The position numbers and the translations under genes were made by a program. Below, one piece after another: positions 28,368-36,238 of a DNA stretch of 64,000 nucleotides. The DNA is from Pythium myriotylum. Lineage: Eukaryota > Oomycota > Peronosporomycetes > Pythiales > Pythiaceae. Position 1 is the first letter of the stretch. Each line of letters opens with the position of its first letter. The DNA lies in contig JALJCQ010000025.1 of assembly GCA_023091665.1 (NCBI GenBank), forward strand, positions 558,001 to 622,000. Reading direction: 5' to 3'. The notes under the pieces were generated by a model. The model saw only the letters and a list, made by a program, of their open reading frames with translations, had not been told where the DNA came from and did not search any database.

Positions 28368-29055
28368 AGGAACGTCGATCCTCAGGTCTGAGCTCCCATG
28401 CGTCGCTCACTCCTGTGTACTGCGTTCTTGTGCGTTGGTGACCGTGCTGCTTTCACCGCTACTCTTCATTGTTCCATTGTAACGTGTAACAGACCTCTCG
28501 ATGTTTTCCACAACGCGATTCTCATCTTGGCGATAGTGTTGGATGATTAGTACGTTGTATGTGATCACGGTACTTGCTTCACGACAGCTCATGGACTGAA
28601 TCGTAGATACGAACGGAGCTAGAACGGCACTTCGTTCCTACGAGATGATCTGTTGAGGACTCTCAACTATGAGTTTGGACATGATAGCTAATGGATTTGC
28701 CGGTGCTAGCACCAATAGGAGCTGCAAAGGAGGCCGCACAGCCCGTCGCAAGATTTTATGTCGGCAGTGGAGACGACTTGGATCAGTAGAAGCGCGGATG
28801 CCATCGCGTTGGGTTGTATCGTCGAAGATTCTACCACGAGGACGAGGGCATACGCGTGAGGTCCACAGTCTCAACGAGGACGTGGTTACTTGTCGCACAT
28901 GGTTAATTTTGGTGCTACCAAGATTCCTTTCATGGGCTGTCGCCGATAGTATCTTTATTCGGATGAGGGAGTCGTGAGCCGGGCAGCCTATGCTCCCAGG
29001 ACCTGGCTCATGCACAGAGGGATTCTGTCCCTGCAGTTCTGCAATTGATTCCTCC
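28368..29055. other. Intergenic region
   Basis: Lies between the RHLR gene and the kelch gene. No convincing gene seen; the short overlapping ORFs lack family features. Confidence 0.55.
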
Positions 29056-29942
29056 ATGAGCAGCCTCCAGTGTCGGCAAAATACGGTGGTCGTGCTTGTT
29101 TTTCTTTTGATAACGTTCTCCTCAGTGCAGGTGTCCGCCCAATGGAAACCTCTCTCCCAATACGTTCCAAGTAACTCGCATTCGCCCACGAGCCAGAGTC
29201 AGCCGCCCAAGCGTTCTGCCCACTCGCTTGCAATCCTCCAGGATACTCTCTACGTGTTTGGAGGTGTCGGTGACACCAACGACGAAGGCAACCACGAGTA
29301 CGACGATTTATGGAAGTACGAGATCCCTATAGGTCGCTGGGTCAACGTCATTCGAGATCGCCAAGGCAGTCCTGGCGGGAATCCGCTTGTATCACCCCAA
29401 CACCGGTTCCAGCACTCGACCGCAGTCCATTCAAATGGCTCAGTGAGCGAGATGATCGTCTTTGGCGGGCTCTCGGTTTCGCAAAAGGCCACAAGCAAAG
29501 GTTTTGTGTCAGTGGTAACGCAGTTCAATGACGTCTGGCGATTGTCGCTTAATGTAGAAGGACAGGAGACATGGCGAACCGATAAAAAACTCAACCGAAA
29601 GCGGTTCAAGCGTGTCGGCCGGATCTTCGGGAGCTCTTGCAGCGATGGCGGAAGTTCCAGCTCCGCGTTCTGAAGCCGGAGCCGTCGTCCACGACGGTCA
29701 GCTATATGTCTTCGGGGGCATTGCGTACGATGAGTTGGACGACTCACCACCAGTTGATTTCGGCGACCTCTGGCGATACGACCTCAGTGAACGGTCATGG
29801 ATGCAAATTGCGCCAGACGACAACGTTGCTCCTTCTGCGCGTTTCTCTCATAGTATGTCCAAGTTCACGACGGACAAGGGCGAGACGTTCCTTGTCGTGT
29901 TTAGCGGCCGACATTTGACAGCGCTAACGTGGTCGCTGCTCG
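29056..29942 (+). pseudogene. Kelch-TM-RING gene copy B, 5' half
   Basis: From MSSLQCRQN the product has a signal peptide (VVVLVFLLITFSSVQVSA), then kelch blades: LQDTLYVFGGVGDTND, WKYEIPIGRWVNV, EMIVFGGLSVS, FNDVWRLSL. A frameshift occurs in the linker near 29560-29600 (plus one relative to the first frame; the break in copy A is different, so the hits are independent). The second frame continues APRSEAGAVVHDGQLYVFGG, GDLWRYDL, FSHSMSKF up to FSGRHLTALTWSLL, where homology stops at about 29942 because the following piece is inverted. Confidence 0.85.
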
Positions 29943-30530
29943 TCATCTGGTTGCCGAGCGCAACGGATCTTACATTGCGTTGGTCGATCCGCCGCCATCG
30001 GATGATGAGTGTTATCAGCGCCACGACCAAGCTGGAGACGAACCCTGCCAACACATATACAATTGTCTCGAAATGGCTTGTGGATGACGATGTCGTATCA
30101 GGCTGCAAATTGGCGAGCGTGAGGTTGAAGCTCCACAGATCAGCGAGCTGCGACTGGAAGCTGCCGCCGTGGATGATCATGCAATTACGCCAGAGAACGG
30201 CACGATGGTTGTATCTGGCTGACGGGACAGCGCTTTCTTGATCCGTGACGGCTCCGTAAAACCGCACCCTTGTGCCATTCGAGGTTCCCGCGTCGATGAT
30301 CCCGACCTCGACGTCGTCCAAAACGTATTCACTCATGGTTCCGTTCGCTCTGAAGTAACCGCCAAAAAACCAGATTTTTGGAACTGCACCGTCAGTTGCA
30401 ACTACCGAGGTGTAAGCTCGTTGCACCCCAGAGGATGTCTGCGCTAGTTCCCATCGCTGGGTAGAGATGGAAAAGAGCCACGTGTCACCCTCGAGCTCGT
30501 CGCGTCCTCGTGGTCCGCGGGATCGCACCA
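29943..30530 (-). pseudogene. Kelch-TM-RING gene copy B, inverted middle
   Basis: The minus strand encodes the missing kelch and membrane part: GDTWLFSISTQRW, RAYTSVV, IWFFGGYFRANG, SARYNHRAVLWRNCMIIHGG, LADLWSFNL, then a transmembrane segment (VYVLAGFVSSLVVALITLII) and a basic RWRR stop-transfer. Its order continues correctly from FSGRHL at 29.94 kb and into the RING exon at 30537 only if the block is turned round. Breakpoints lie near 29945 and 30495-30535. Confidence 0.85.
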
Positions 30531-30536
30531 GAGCGC

Positions 30537-31004
30537 GTTCTCAAGTTTGGAGTCATTAAGTACAAAAAGCCGCCTCAAAATCAGCCTAGTCCTGACCAAG
30601 ACGAGAAAGACGACACGGGCGATGAGGACATATGCCCAGTCTGTTTGGTACGGACTTCGTGCGTGGCACACGCGACGTTGTGATGACTTTTTTCTTGCAC
30701 TTTACAGATTGAGTTTGAAGAGGATGAGGATGTTCGTGATCTCCCGTGCAAGCACGTTTTCCACGTCGCCTGTATCGACGAGTGGCTCAGCCGACACTCC
30801 GTACGTTGGGACATGAGGATTTGGTATCTACCTCGAACTGACATCTTGCTCGTCGGATGGTAGACGTGTCCGATGTGCAAACGCAACCTCGATCAAGATC
30901 TCCAACAGGCGCCGTCGACCACTCCACCGCAATCGTCGCAACACCAATCGCCCACTCCAATTCGTGGTGGATCTATCGTTGTGCCCATGAGAACTGGGAA
31001 CTAA
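30537..31004 (+). pseudogene. Kelch-TM-RING gene copy B, RING-H2 3' exons
   Basis: Exons at 30537-30647, 30708-30800 and 30864-31004 with introns 30648-30707 (GTACGG...TTACAG) and 30801-30863 (GTACGT...GGTAG). The spliced reading contains a C3H2C3 RING-H2 finger: CPVC ... [11 protein letters not shown] ... STCPMC, preceded by an acidic stretch (QDEKDDTGDED) and followed by a Pro/Gln-rich tail ending VPMRTGN. RING-H2 fingers recruit E2 enzymes for ubiquitin transfer; with the luminal kelch domain and the TM this would have been a membrane E3 ligase. The finger itself is intact, but no start codon belongs to it after the inversion, so expression is doubtful. Confidence 0.8.
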
Positions 31005-31210
31005 AGAGTCTAGAACATGACTCCGTAAACTTACGGGCACGTTCAAAATTGAGGTTGGATGTCGTAACCGCAGCACAAGGAGGGGATGCAGCAACATGAT
31101 GCTGACCCTCCAATTGCAGCCTGCCACATTCGAATGGTCGGATTCGAATGCTCGGTACGGTGCGAATTTTTTCTGTTTATGATCAACCAAACCCACAAAA
31201 CTCATACGAC

Positions 31211-31613
31211 AAAATGGAGATCTCTGATCTGAGCTGGCAAAAGCAGGTAGTACTATTTACCAATCATGATGTTGTCAACACAACACATGAAACTATACAA
31301 CCGATCTCACCCAGGATGATTACGATCCCATCCATCGATCGAACCACCGGGTCTTGGTCGAAACCGAACAACAAAGACTCGTGCTCCTGAGAGCATACAA
31401 GGCTTCAGTGGTGATCTTTAATGCTGGATGGCGCTGTTCGGGTCGCGGGACGGCTTGCCGGGCTTGCCAGGCTTGTCGCCAGTCGGCTTGGATGAGGTCG
31501 AACTGACCGAGCTGCTTAGGCCGGGCGAAGTCTGAGTCGGAGAGGAAGCTGGTACGACCAAAACCCACAAAACCCTGACTGCAAAATGGGGAAACCCACA
31601 AAACCCTGACTGC
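31211..31613. repeat. 403-bp tandem repeat, unit 1
   Basis: Begins AAAATGGAGATCTCTGATC. The unit holds the 3' flank and the last 45 codons of the gene at 32224-32952. Units 1 and 2 are near-identical and exactly 403 bases apart. At the end of the unit a 31-base sequence (starting AAACCCACAAAACCC) is itself doubled. Confidence 0.92.
31418..31552 (-). pseudogene. 3' end fragment of Pro-Ala gene (unit 1)
   Basis: Encodes the tail ending KPGKPSRDPNSAIQH, identical to the gene at 32224-32952, with no promoter or start. Confidence 0.9.
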
Positions 31614-32016
31614 AAAATGGGGATCTCGGATCTGAGCTGGCAAAAGCAGGTAGTACTATTTACCAATCATGATGTTGTCAACACAACACATGAAACTATA
31701 CAACCGATCTCACCCAGGATGATTACGATCCCATCCATCGATCGAACCACCGGGTCTTGGTCGAAACCGAACAACAAAGACTCGTGCTCCTGAGAGCATA
31801 CAAGGCTTCAGTGGTGATCTTTAATGCTGGATGGCGCTGTTCGGGTCGCGGGACGGCTTGCCGGGCTTGCCAGGCTTGTCGCCAGTCGGCTTGGATGAGG
31901 TCGAACTGACCGAGCTGCTTAGGCCGGGCGAAGTCTGAGTCGGAGAGGAAGCTGGTACGACCAAAACCCACAAAACCCTGACTGCAAAATGGGGAAACCC
32001 ACAAAACCCTGACTGC
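31614..32016. repeat. 403-bp tandem repeat, unit 2
   Basis: Second full unit, with the same boundaries as unit 1. Confidence 0.92.
31821..31955 (-). pseudogene. 3' end fragment of Pro-Ala gene (unit 2)
   Basis: Second tail fragment, identical to the first. Confidence 0.9.
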
Positions 32017-32358
32017 AAAATGGGGATCTCGGATCTGAGCTGGCAAAAGCAGGTAGTACTATTTACCAATCATGATGTTGTCAACACAACACATGAAACT
32101 ATACAACCGATCTCACCCAGGATGATTACGATCCCATCCATCGATCGAACCACCGGGTCTTGGTCGAAACCGAACAACAAAGACTCGTGCTCCTGAGAGC
32201 ATACAAGGCTTCAGTGGTGATCTTTAATGCTGGATGGCGCTGTTCGGGTCGCGGGACGGCTTGCCGGGCTTGCCAGGCTTGTCGCCAGTCGGCTTGGATG
32301 AGGTCGAACTGACCGAGCTGCTTAGGCCGGGCGAAGTCTGAGTCGGAGAGGAAGCTGG
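32017..32358. repeat. 403-bp tandem repeat, unit 3 (partial, native locus)
   Basis: Homology with units 1 and 2 ends at 32358, inside the coding region, after GAAGCTGGTACG. This unit is the source: the real gene continues from here. Confidence 0.9.
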
Positions 32359-32952
32359 TACGGGCACAGACACTGTAGCAGGCTTTGTGGCTGGAACTGG
32401 CATTGGCACCGGCGCGGGAACAGAGGCGGGAACGGGGGCGGGAACAGACGATTGCTTCAAGCTGGGAGCTGGAGCTGGAGCTGGAGCTGGAGCTGGAGCT
32501 GGAGCTGGAGCTGGAGCTGGAGCTGGAGCTGGAGCTGGAGCTGGAGCTGGAGCTGGAGCTGGAGCTGGCGCGAAGCCGAACGACGGCGATCCTCCGATCC
32601 AGCCACCGCTAGGCACTCCGCCCCAACCGCCGCCATACCCCCAGCTTGGCGCCCAGCCGCCGGCGTACCCCCAACTGGGTGCCCAGCCACCACTGCTATG
32701 CCCCCAGTGGCCCCAGTGGCCACCATGTCTCGAGCTCTGGCCTCGAAGTCGGCGCCCCTCAGGCTGGAAAGCCGCCGGGAAAGCTGCCGCGACAGTCGCC
32801 GGGACAATCACCGGGACATTCCCCAGTTCAACCTCCGGGAGATCCCCCGAAACACCAGTCATGGTCATCGGATCGTCGGCAATCACGAATGACGCGGGAG
32901 CCACGAATGCGGCGCAGACCGCGAGCATGCAGAGCTTGGTCGCGGGGATCAT
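32224..32952 (-). CDS. Secreted His/Trp/Gly and Ala-Pro-rich RRLR protein (left copy)
   Basis: 242 residues from the Met at 32952 (MIPATKLCML). The frame is open to 33078, but the Inr-like element at 33020-33046 lies inside that extension. Signal peptide about 1-25, RRLRGQ at 67-72, then a block of HWGHWGH and GGWAPSWGY repeats, an uninterrupted Ala-Pro rod encoded by a GCTCCA hexamer, a VPVP linker, and the family tail DKPGKPGKPSRDPNSAIQH. It lacks the Cys-loops of the other members. Function unknown; composition suggests an extracellular structural or wall protein. The twin at 59643-60503 has 22 more Ala-Pro pairs and ends SPIQQ. Confidence 0.82.
   Translation of the reverse strand: MIPATKLCMLAVCAAFVAPASFVIADDPMTMTGVSGDLPEVELGNVPVIVPATVAAAFPAAFQPEGRRLRGQSSRHGGHWGHWGHSSGGWAPSWGYAGGWAPSWGYGGGWGGVPSGGWIGGSPSFGFAPAPAPAPAPAPAPAPAPAPAPAPAPAPAPAPAPAPSLKQSSVPAPVPASVPAPVPMPVPATKPATVSVPVPASSPTQTSPGLSSSVSSTSSKPTGDKPGKPGKPSRDPNSAIQH
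32464..32568. repeat. Ala-Pro hexamer tract, about 17 units
   Basis: (GGAGCT)n on the plus strand, coding for (AP)n on the minus strand. The matching tract in the twin gene, at 60027-60263, is 132 bases longer. Confidence 0.9.
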
Positions 32953-33019
32953 CTTGGAAGAAGAGACGAAGGGGGGAAGTGAGGAGATGCTGAAGGTCGA
33001 TTTGACTCGATGTTGTGGG

Positions 33020-33046
33020 GCCAAGAGGCTAATTTGGAAGTGAGAA
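33020..33046 (-). promoter_or_regulatory. Inr/FPR-like core promoter of 32952 gene
   Basis: On the minus strand TTCTCACTTCCAAATTAG then CCTCTTGGCC, about 70-95 bases before the ATG; same arrangement as the other Pro-Ala genes. Confidence 0.6.
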
Positions 33047-34307
33047 AGTAGGACCGGGTCAGCAGTCAAAAACGACAAGACAGCGACGACAGCGTGCAGG
33101 AACGGCGATAAAGACGCCGATGTGAAGGCGATTGATTAGAAGGTGTTTAGTGTTGGATCTCATCCGACTGATACGCCTTACTGTTGACACAGAGTCCGAA
33201 CTGAGATAAATCTTCTGTGTCAAGTGCTGCGGTGTATTGGCTGATGTGTTGGCATCGGAAACATTGGACACTCGTCTCTTCGATCGTGTGGGCCGTGGGG
33301 TTTGGGCGAGCGTGGGCGCTAGACGATTGAGTTGGAAGGCTGGAGACATGAATTCAAGTCTCGTCCCTCTGTCCATCTATCCCGTGGAGTCCAGCCGTTT
33401 ACTCGTGTGTCTCCACGTCATGCAATAGTGCGTGAGTCCGCCAGTCTGTCCGGATGGATATCTTCAAAGCTTCTCATCTGGTCCAGGTCACACTGGACTA
33501 CAGCAACAACACCAGGCGATCAGATCGCTTAGTTTCAATTGCACTGCGAGGAAGTTCACGAGATGTCTGTGTCAAAAGGTTTTTTTCGAATCCAGGTAAG
33601 GCAGATGGAGTCGGAGGCGGAGGCGACATCACTGTCTGCCTTCTCCCTGTACACACTGTCACATTGGAACAATGTTCCCAATCTTTGTAGAGGAGAGTCG
33701 AGTGGAAGAGAAATGGTGCGATCTGTGTCTTGCAGAGATATCAGAATACCATATGATCACGCGTCGAAGGCGAAATGGATCGAGATATTGCATCTCCATT
33801 CGCAAGAATCAGTGTGTCGAGGAAGTAAAGTCACGAGTGCTTGCAGCGACACAGAGGGTTTGACGGCGAAGAGGTCACTCGTGCGATGGGTGCACAGGGA
33901 TAAGTTGTCGGCTCCGGATGGATTGTGTATCGCTACCTCGCACGGCTGTAGGAAGAATAAAGAGATCATACCACCCGATCCATCTACTATCCGACAGCGA
34001 CCACCCGATCCGCTGCTCTCGCGGAGATCTTCATCAACATGAGATGTCATCTAGTTACGATAGCCATTGATCAGAGTATCCTTGTGTTCGTTTGTTTTTC
34101 CTTGCCCAGTCCACTTGAGAGAAAAGCCCTGTGCCCGATAATGGTCCTCTGTCTCGCTAAAGAACTCCATCACCTTCCAGAAACAGCTCCGGCAAACTTC
34201 AAACAGGCACAAGAACTTTGCGTTGTCAATTTGAGAAAACCACACTATCGCCAACTACACGGGAAACATCACAAACTCGACAAAGAGTCTCGAGCCTTCG
34301 GCACGAC
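33047..34307. other. Intergenic region between the two Pro-Ala genes (left arm)
   Basis: Near-identical to 58288-59548. It holds a 167-codon ORF at 33539-34042 (plus) and a 97-codon ORF at 33757-34050 (minus). Both are preserved in the other arm, but the arms are too similar for that to show selection. No family recognised. Confidence 0.5.
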
Positions 34308-35405
34308 CTACTGCTGGATCGGGCTGTTCGGGTCACGCGATGGCTTGCCAGGCTTGCCAGGCTTACCGCCGGTCGGCTTAGACGGGTCCGGATCGGACGA
34401 GCCGCCCGACGCTGGAGCAGGCGCAGGCGCAGGAGCTGGCACGGGCGCCTGGCCACCTGAAGCTGGACTAGGGCCCTGGCCAGATGCCGGAGACGGGTTG
34501 CAGTTGGGGTCGGAGGATCCGTCTTTTCCGTTCCCACAGTCGCCTGCTGGTGCCGGAGCTGGTGCTGGTGCTGGTGCTGGTGCTGGTGCTGGTGCTGGTG
34601 CTGGTGCTGGTGCTGGTGCTGGTGCTGGTGCTGGTGCTGGAGCAGGCTTCGCCCCGGGTCCTGGAGCTGGCGCAGGAGCTGGAGCTGGAGCTGGAGCGGG
34701 GGCCGGAACTGGAGCTGGCGCCGGGGCAGGAGCTGGAGCAGGGACCGGAGCTGGGGCCGGAGCTGGAGCAGGATTGCATCCGCCGTTCATGTTGCCGCCG
34801 TTGCCTGAGCTGCATCCTGGAGCAGGCTTCCCCCCGGGTCCTGGAGCGGGAGCGGGGGCAGGTGCCGGTGCCGGTGCCGGTGCCGGTGCCGGGACAGGAG
34901 CTGGAGCTGGAGCTGGAGCTGGCTGAGGACCTTGGTTACAGTTGCTCCCCATGTTGCCACCGCCGTTCGCGCCGCCAGCGCATCCTGAGTTGCCCGAGTT
35001 CGGCGCAGGCACCGGTACTGCCGCACCTGGCGTCGGCATCGCTGGGATGGGCTGCGACGCAGGTACAGCAGGAAGTGGCACCGGGTTGTTGCCGCCCGTG
35101 TTGCCCCCGTAGGCACCGCCACCACCGTTGCCGCCCCACCCACCAAAGCCAAACGACGGAGCACCGCCACCCCCGCCCCAGCCACCGCTCGACTGGCCGC
35201 CCCAACCGCCACCACCGGACTTGCCGCCCCAACCACCACCGCCAGACTTGCCACCCCATCCACCGCCGCCCCACGTCTCACCTCGGAGCCGACGCTGCGG
35301 AGCCTGTGCCTGAGCCAGGAGAGCCGCCGAGTCATCGGCAATGGTCGAAGACGTGAATGCCGAGGCGCACAGCGCGAGCATGCAGAGTTTGGTCGCTGGA
35401 ATCAT
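34308..35405 (-). CDS. Secreted Gly-rich/Cys-loop/Ala-Pro RRLR protein (left copy)
   Basis: 365 residues. Signal peptide about 1-23 (LCMLALCASAFTSS), RRLRGET at 38-44, Gly-rich repeats GGGGWGGKS, GAPSFGFGGWGG, then NNPVPLPAVP, MPTPGAAVPVPAP, and three Cys-loop modules (CAGGANGGGNMGSNC, CSSGNGGNMNGGC, CGNGKDGSSDPNC), each followed by N(P/Q) and an Ala-Pro rod. The tail is KPTGGKPGKPGKPSRDPNSPIQQ-like. Paralogues are at 11708, 14053, 57244 and 61722. The twin at 57244-58287 is 18 residues shorter in one Ala-Pro rod. Probable secreted matrix or wall protein; no enzyme motifs. Confidence 0.87.
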   Translation of the reverse strand: MIPATKLCMLALCASAFTSSTIADDSAALLAQAQAPQRRLRGETWGGGGWGGKSGGGGWGGKSGGGGWGGQSSGGWGGGGGAPSFGFGGWGGNGGGGAYGGNTGGNNPVPLPAVPASQPIPAMPTPGAAVPVPAPNSGNSGCAGGANGGGNMGSNCNQGPQPAPAPAPAPVPAPAPAPAPAPAPAPAPGPGGKPAPGCSSGNGGNMNGGCNPAPAPAPAPVPAPAPAPAPAPVPAPAPAPAPAPAPAPGPGAKPAPAPAPAPAPAPAPAPAPAPAPAPAPAPAPAPAGDCGNGKDGSSDPNCNPSPASGQGPSPASGGQAPVPAPAPAPAPASGGSSDPDPSKPTGGKPGKPGKPSRDPNSPIQQ

Positions 35406-35451
35406 CTTGTAAGGATAGATGAGAAGATGTGAAGAGGGATGTTGTTGTTGT

Positions 35452-35481
35452 GTTGCCGAGAAGGCAAGTTGGAAAGTGAGG
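35452..35481 (-). promoter_or_regulatory. Inr/FPR-like core promoter of 35405 gene
   Basis: On the minus strand ACCTCACTTTCCAACTTG then CCTTCTCGGCAAC, 47-76 bases before the ATG. Confidence 0.65.
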
Positions 35482-36238
35482 TCAGCCGAGGAGAACGACG
35501 ACGAGGAGGAAGCTTCTCCGTCTCAGCTCCCCAGTGGGCGGGATTTCGTTGAGCTCGTCACGTGCCTTGGATCCTGGGATGCGTTGGAGTAGAGACGAGA
35601 AGGTACGCCTGTCCATCTGTGTACTGAAGTATCAGTCCACATGTACGCCGTTGCTCAAGATCATTGCATCCATCCCATCTCACACCGATCAAACTGCAAC
35701 TGGGTTCCACTGACTTGACGTTTGTATGTGGCGAAGCAGCTGGGGGCCTGTGTCACCTGTTCGACCACGTAAGTCAGCGTTCTCCGATGCAAACTGGTCC
35801 CGACTTCCGTAGAGGAGGCTGTGTCTGGTAGTCAGGAGATCACCGCCGGAGCAGCAGAAGCACAACGTTTGTGGTCAGAGGGAAGGTCCGAGTGCCTCTA
35901 CAGACAGCGGGGAAGCTGTGAAGCCACACGTTATGTGGCTGCACTGAGAGCAGTTGTCTGTTCCGAATGTCGGTGGCTCCCGAAATGGGATCGTATCGAG
36001 AATGAGCCTGAGAGCGTTTGGCGTCCTGGCGATTGTAGTAAACTAGAGCGGAGCAGGACGATGCCGAAGAGTAGACGAGAACCTATCAGCTGCTGGGTGG
36101 CTCATCGCATCGTCACATCCTGGTCCTCACCTCAAAGAGGAAAGGACCCAAATGCCAGAGTAGTATATGAACAACTTCAGAAGTATGCGTCTGCTGCCGT
36201 CAAGAAGAGTGAATAGGCATGAACATATCCCCGAGATC
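35482..36238. other. Intergenic region upstream of the Pro-Ala gene
   Basis: Paired with 56411-57167. No gene. The part at about 35775-36050 differs from its mirror much more than the rest of the arm does (see findings). Confidence 0.6.

Noticed and set aside
31211..32016. CRISPR-like or satellite array
   Set aside because: Units are 403 bases, few, and derived from a gene end; the organism is eukaryotic.
33539..34042. 167-codon ORF kept in both IR3 arms
   Set aside because: The arms are nearly identical overall, so conservation is not evidence of coding; no domain and a competing ORF on the other strand.
34484..35356. 290-codon LVLVLV-rich ORF opposite the Pro-Ala gene
   Set aside because: Reverse-frame reading of the hexamer repeat; looks hydrophobic but is only a by-product.
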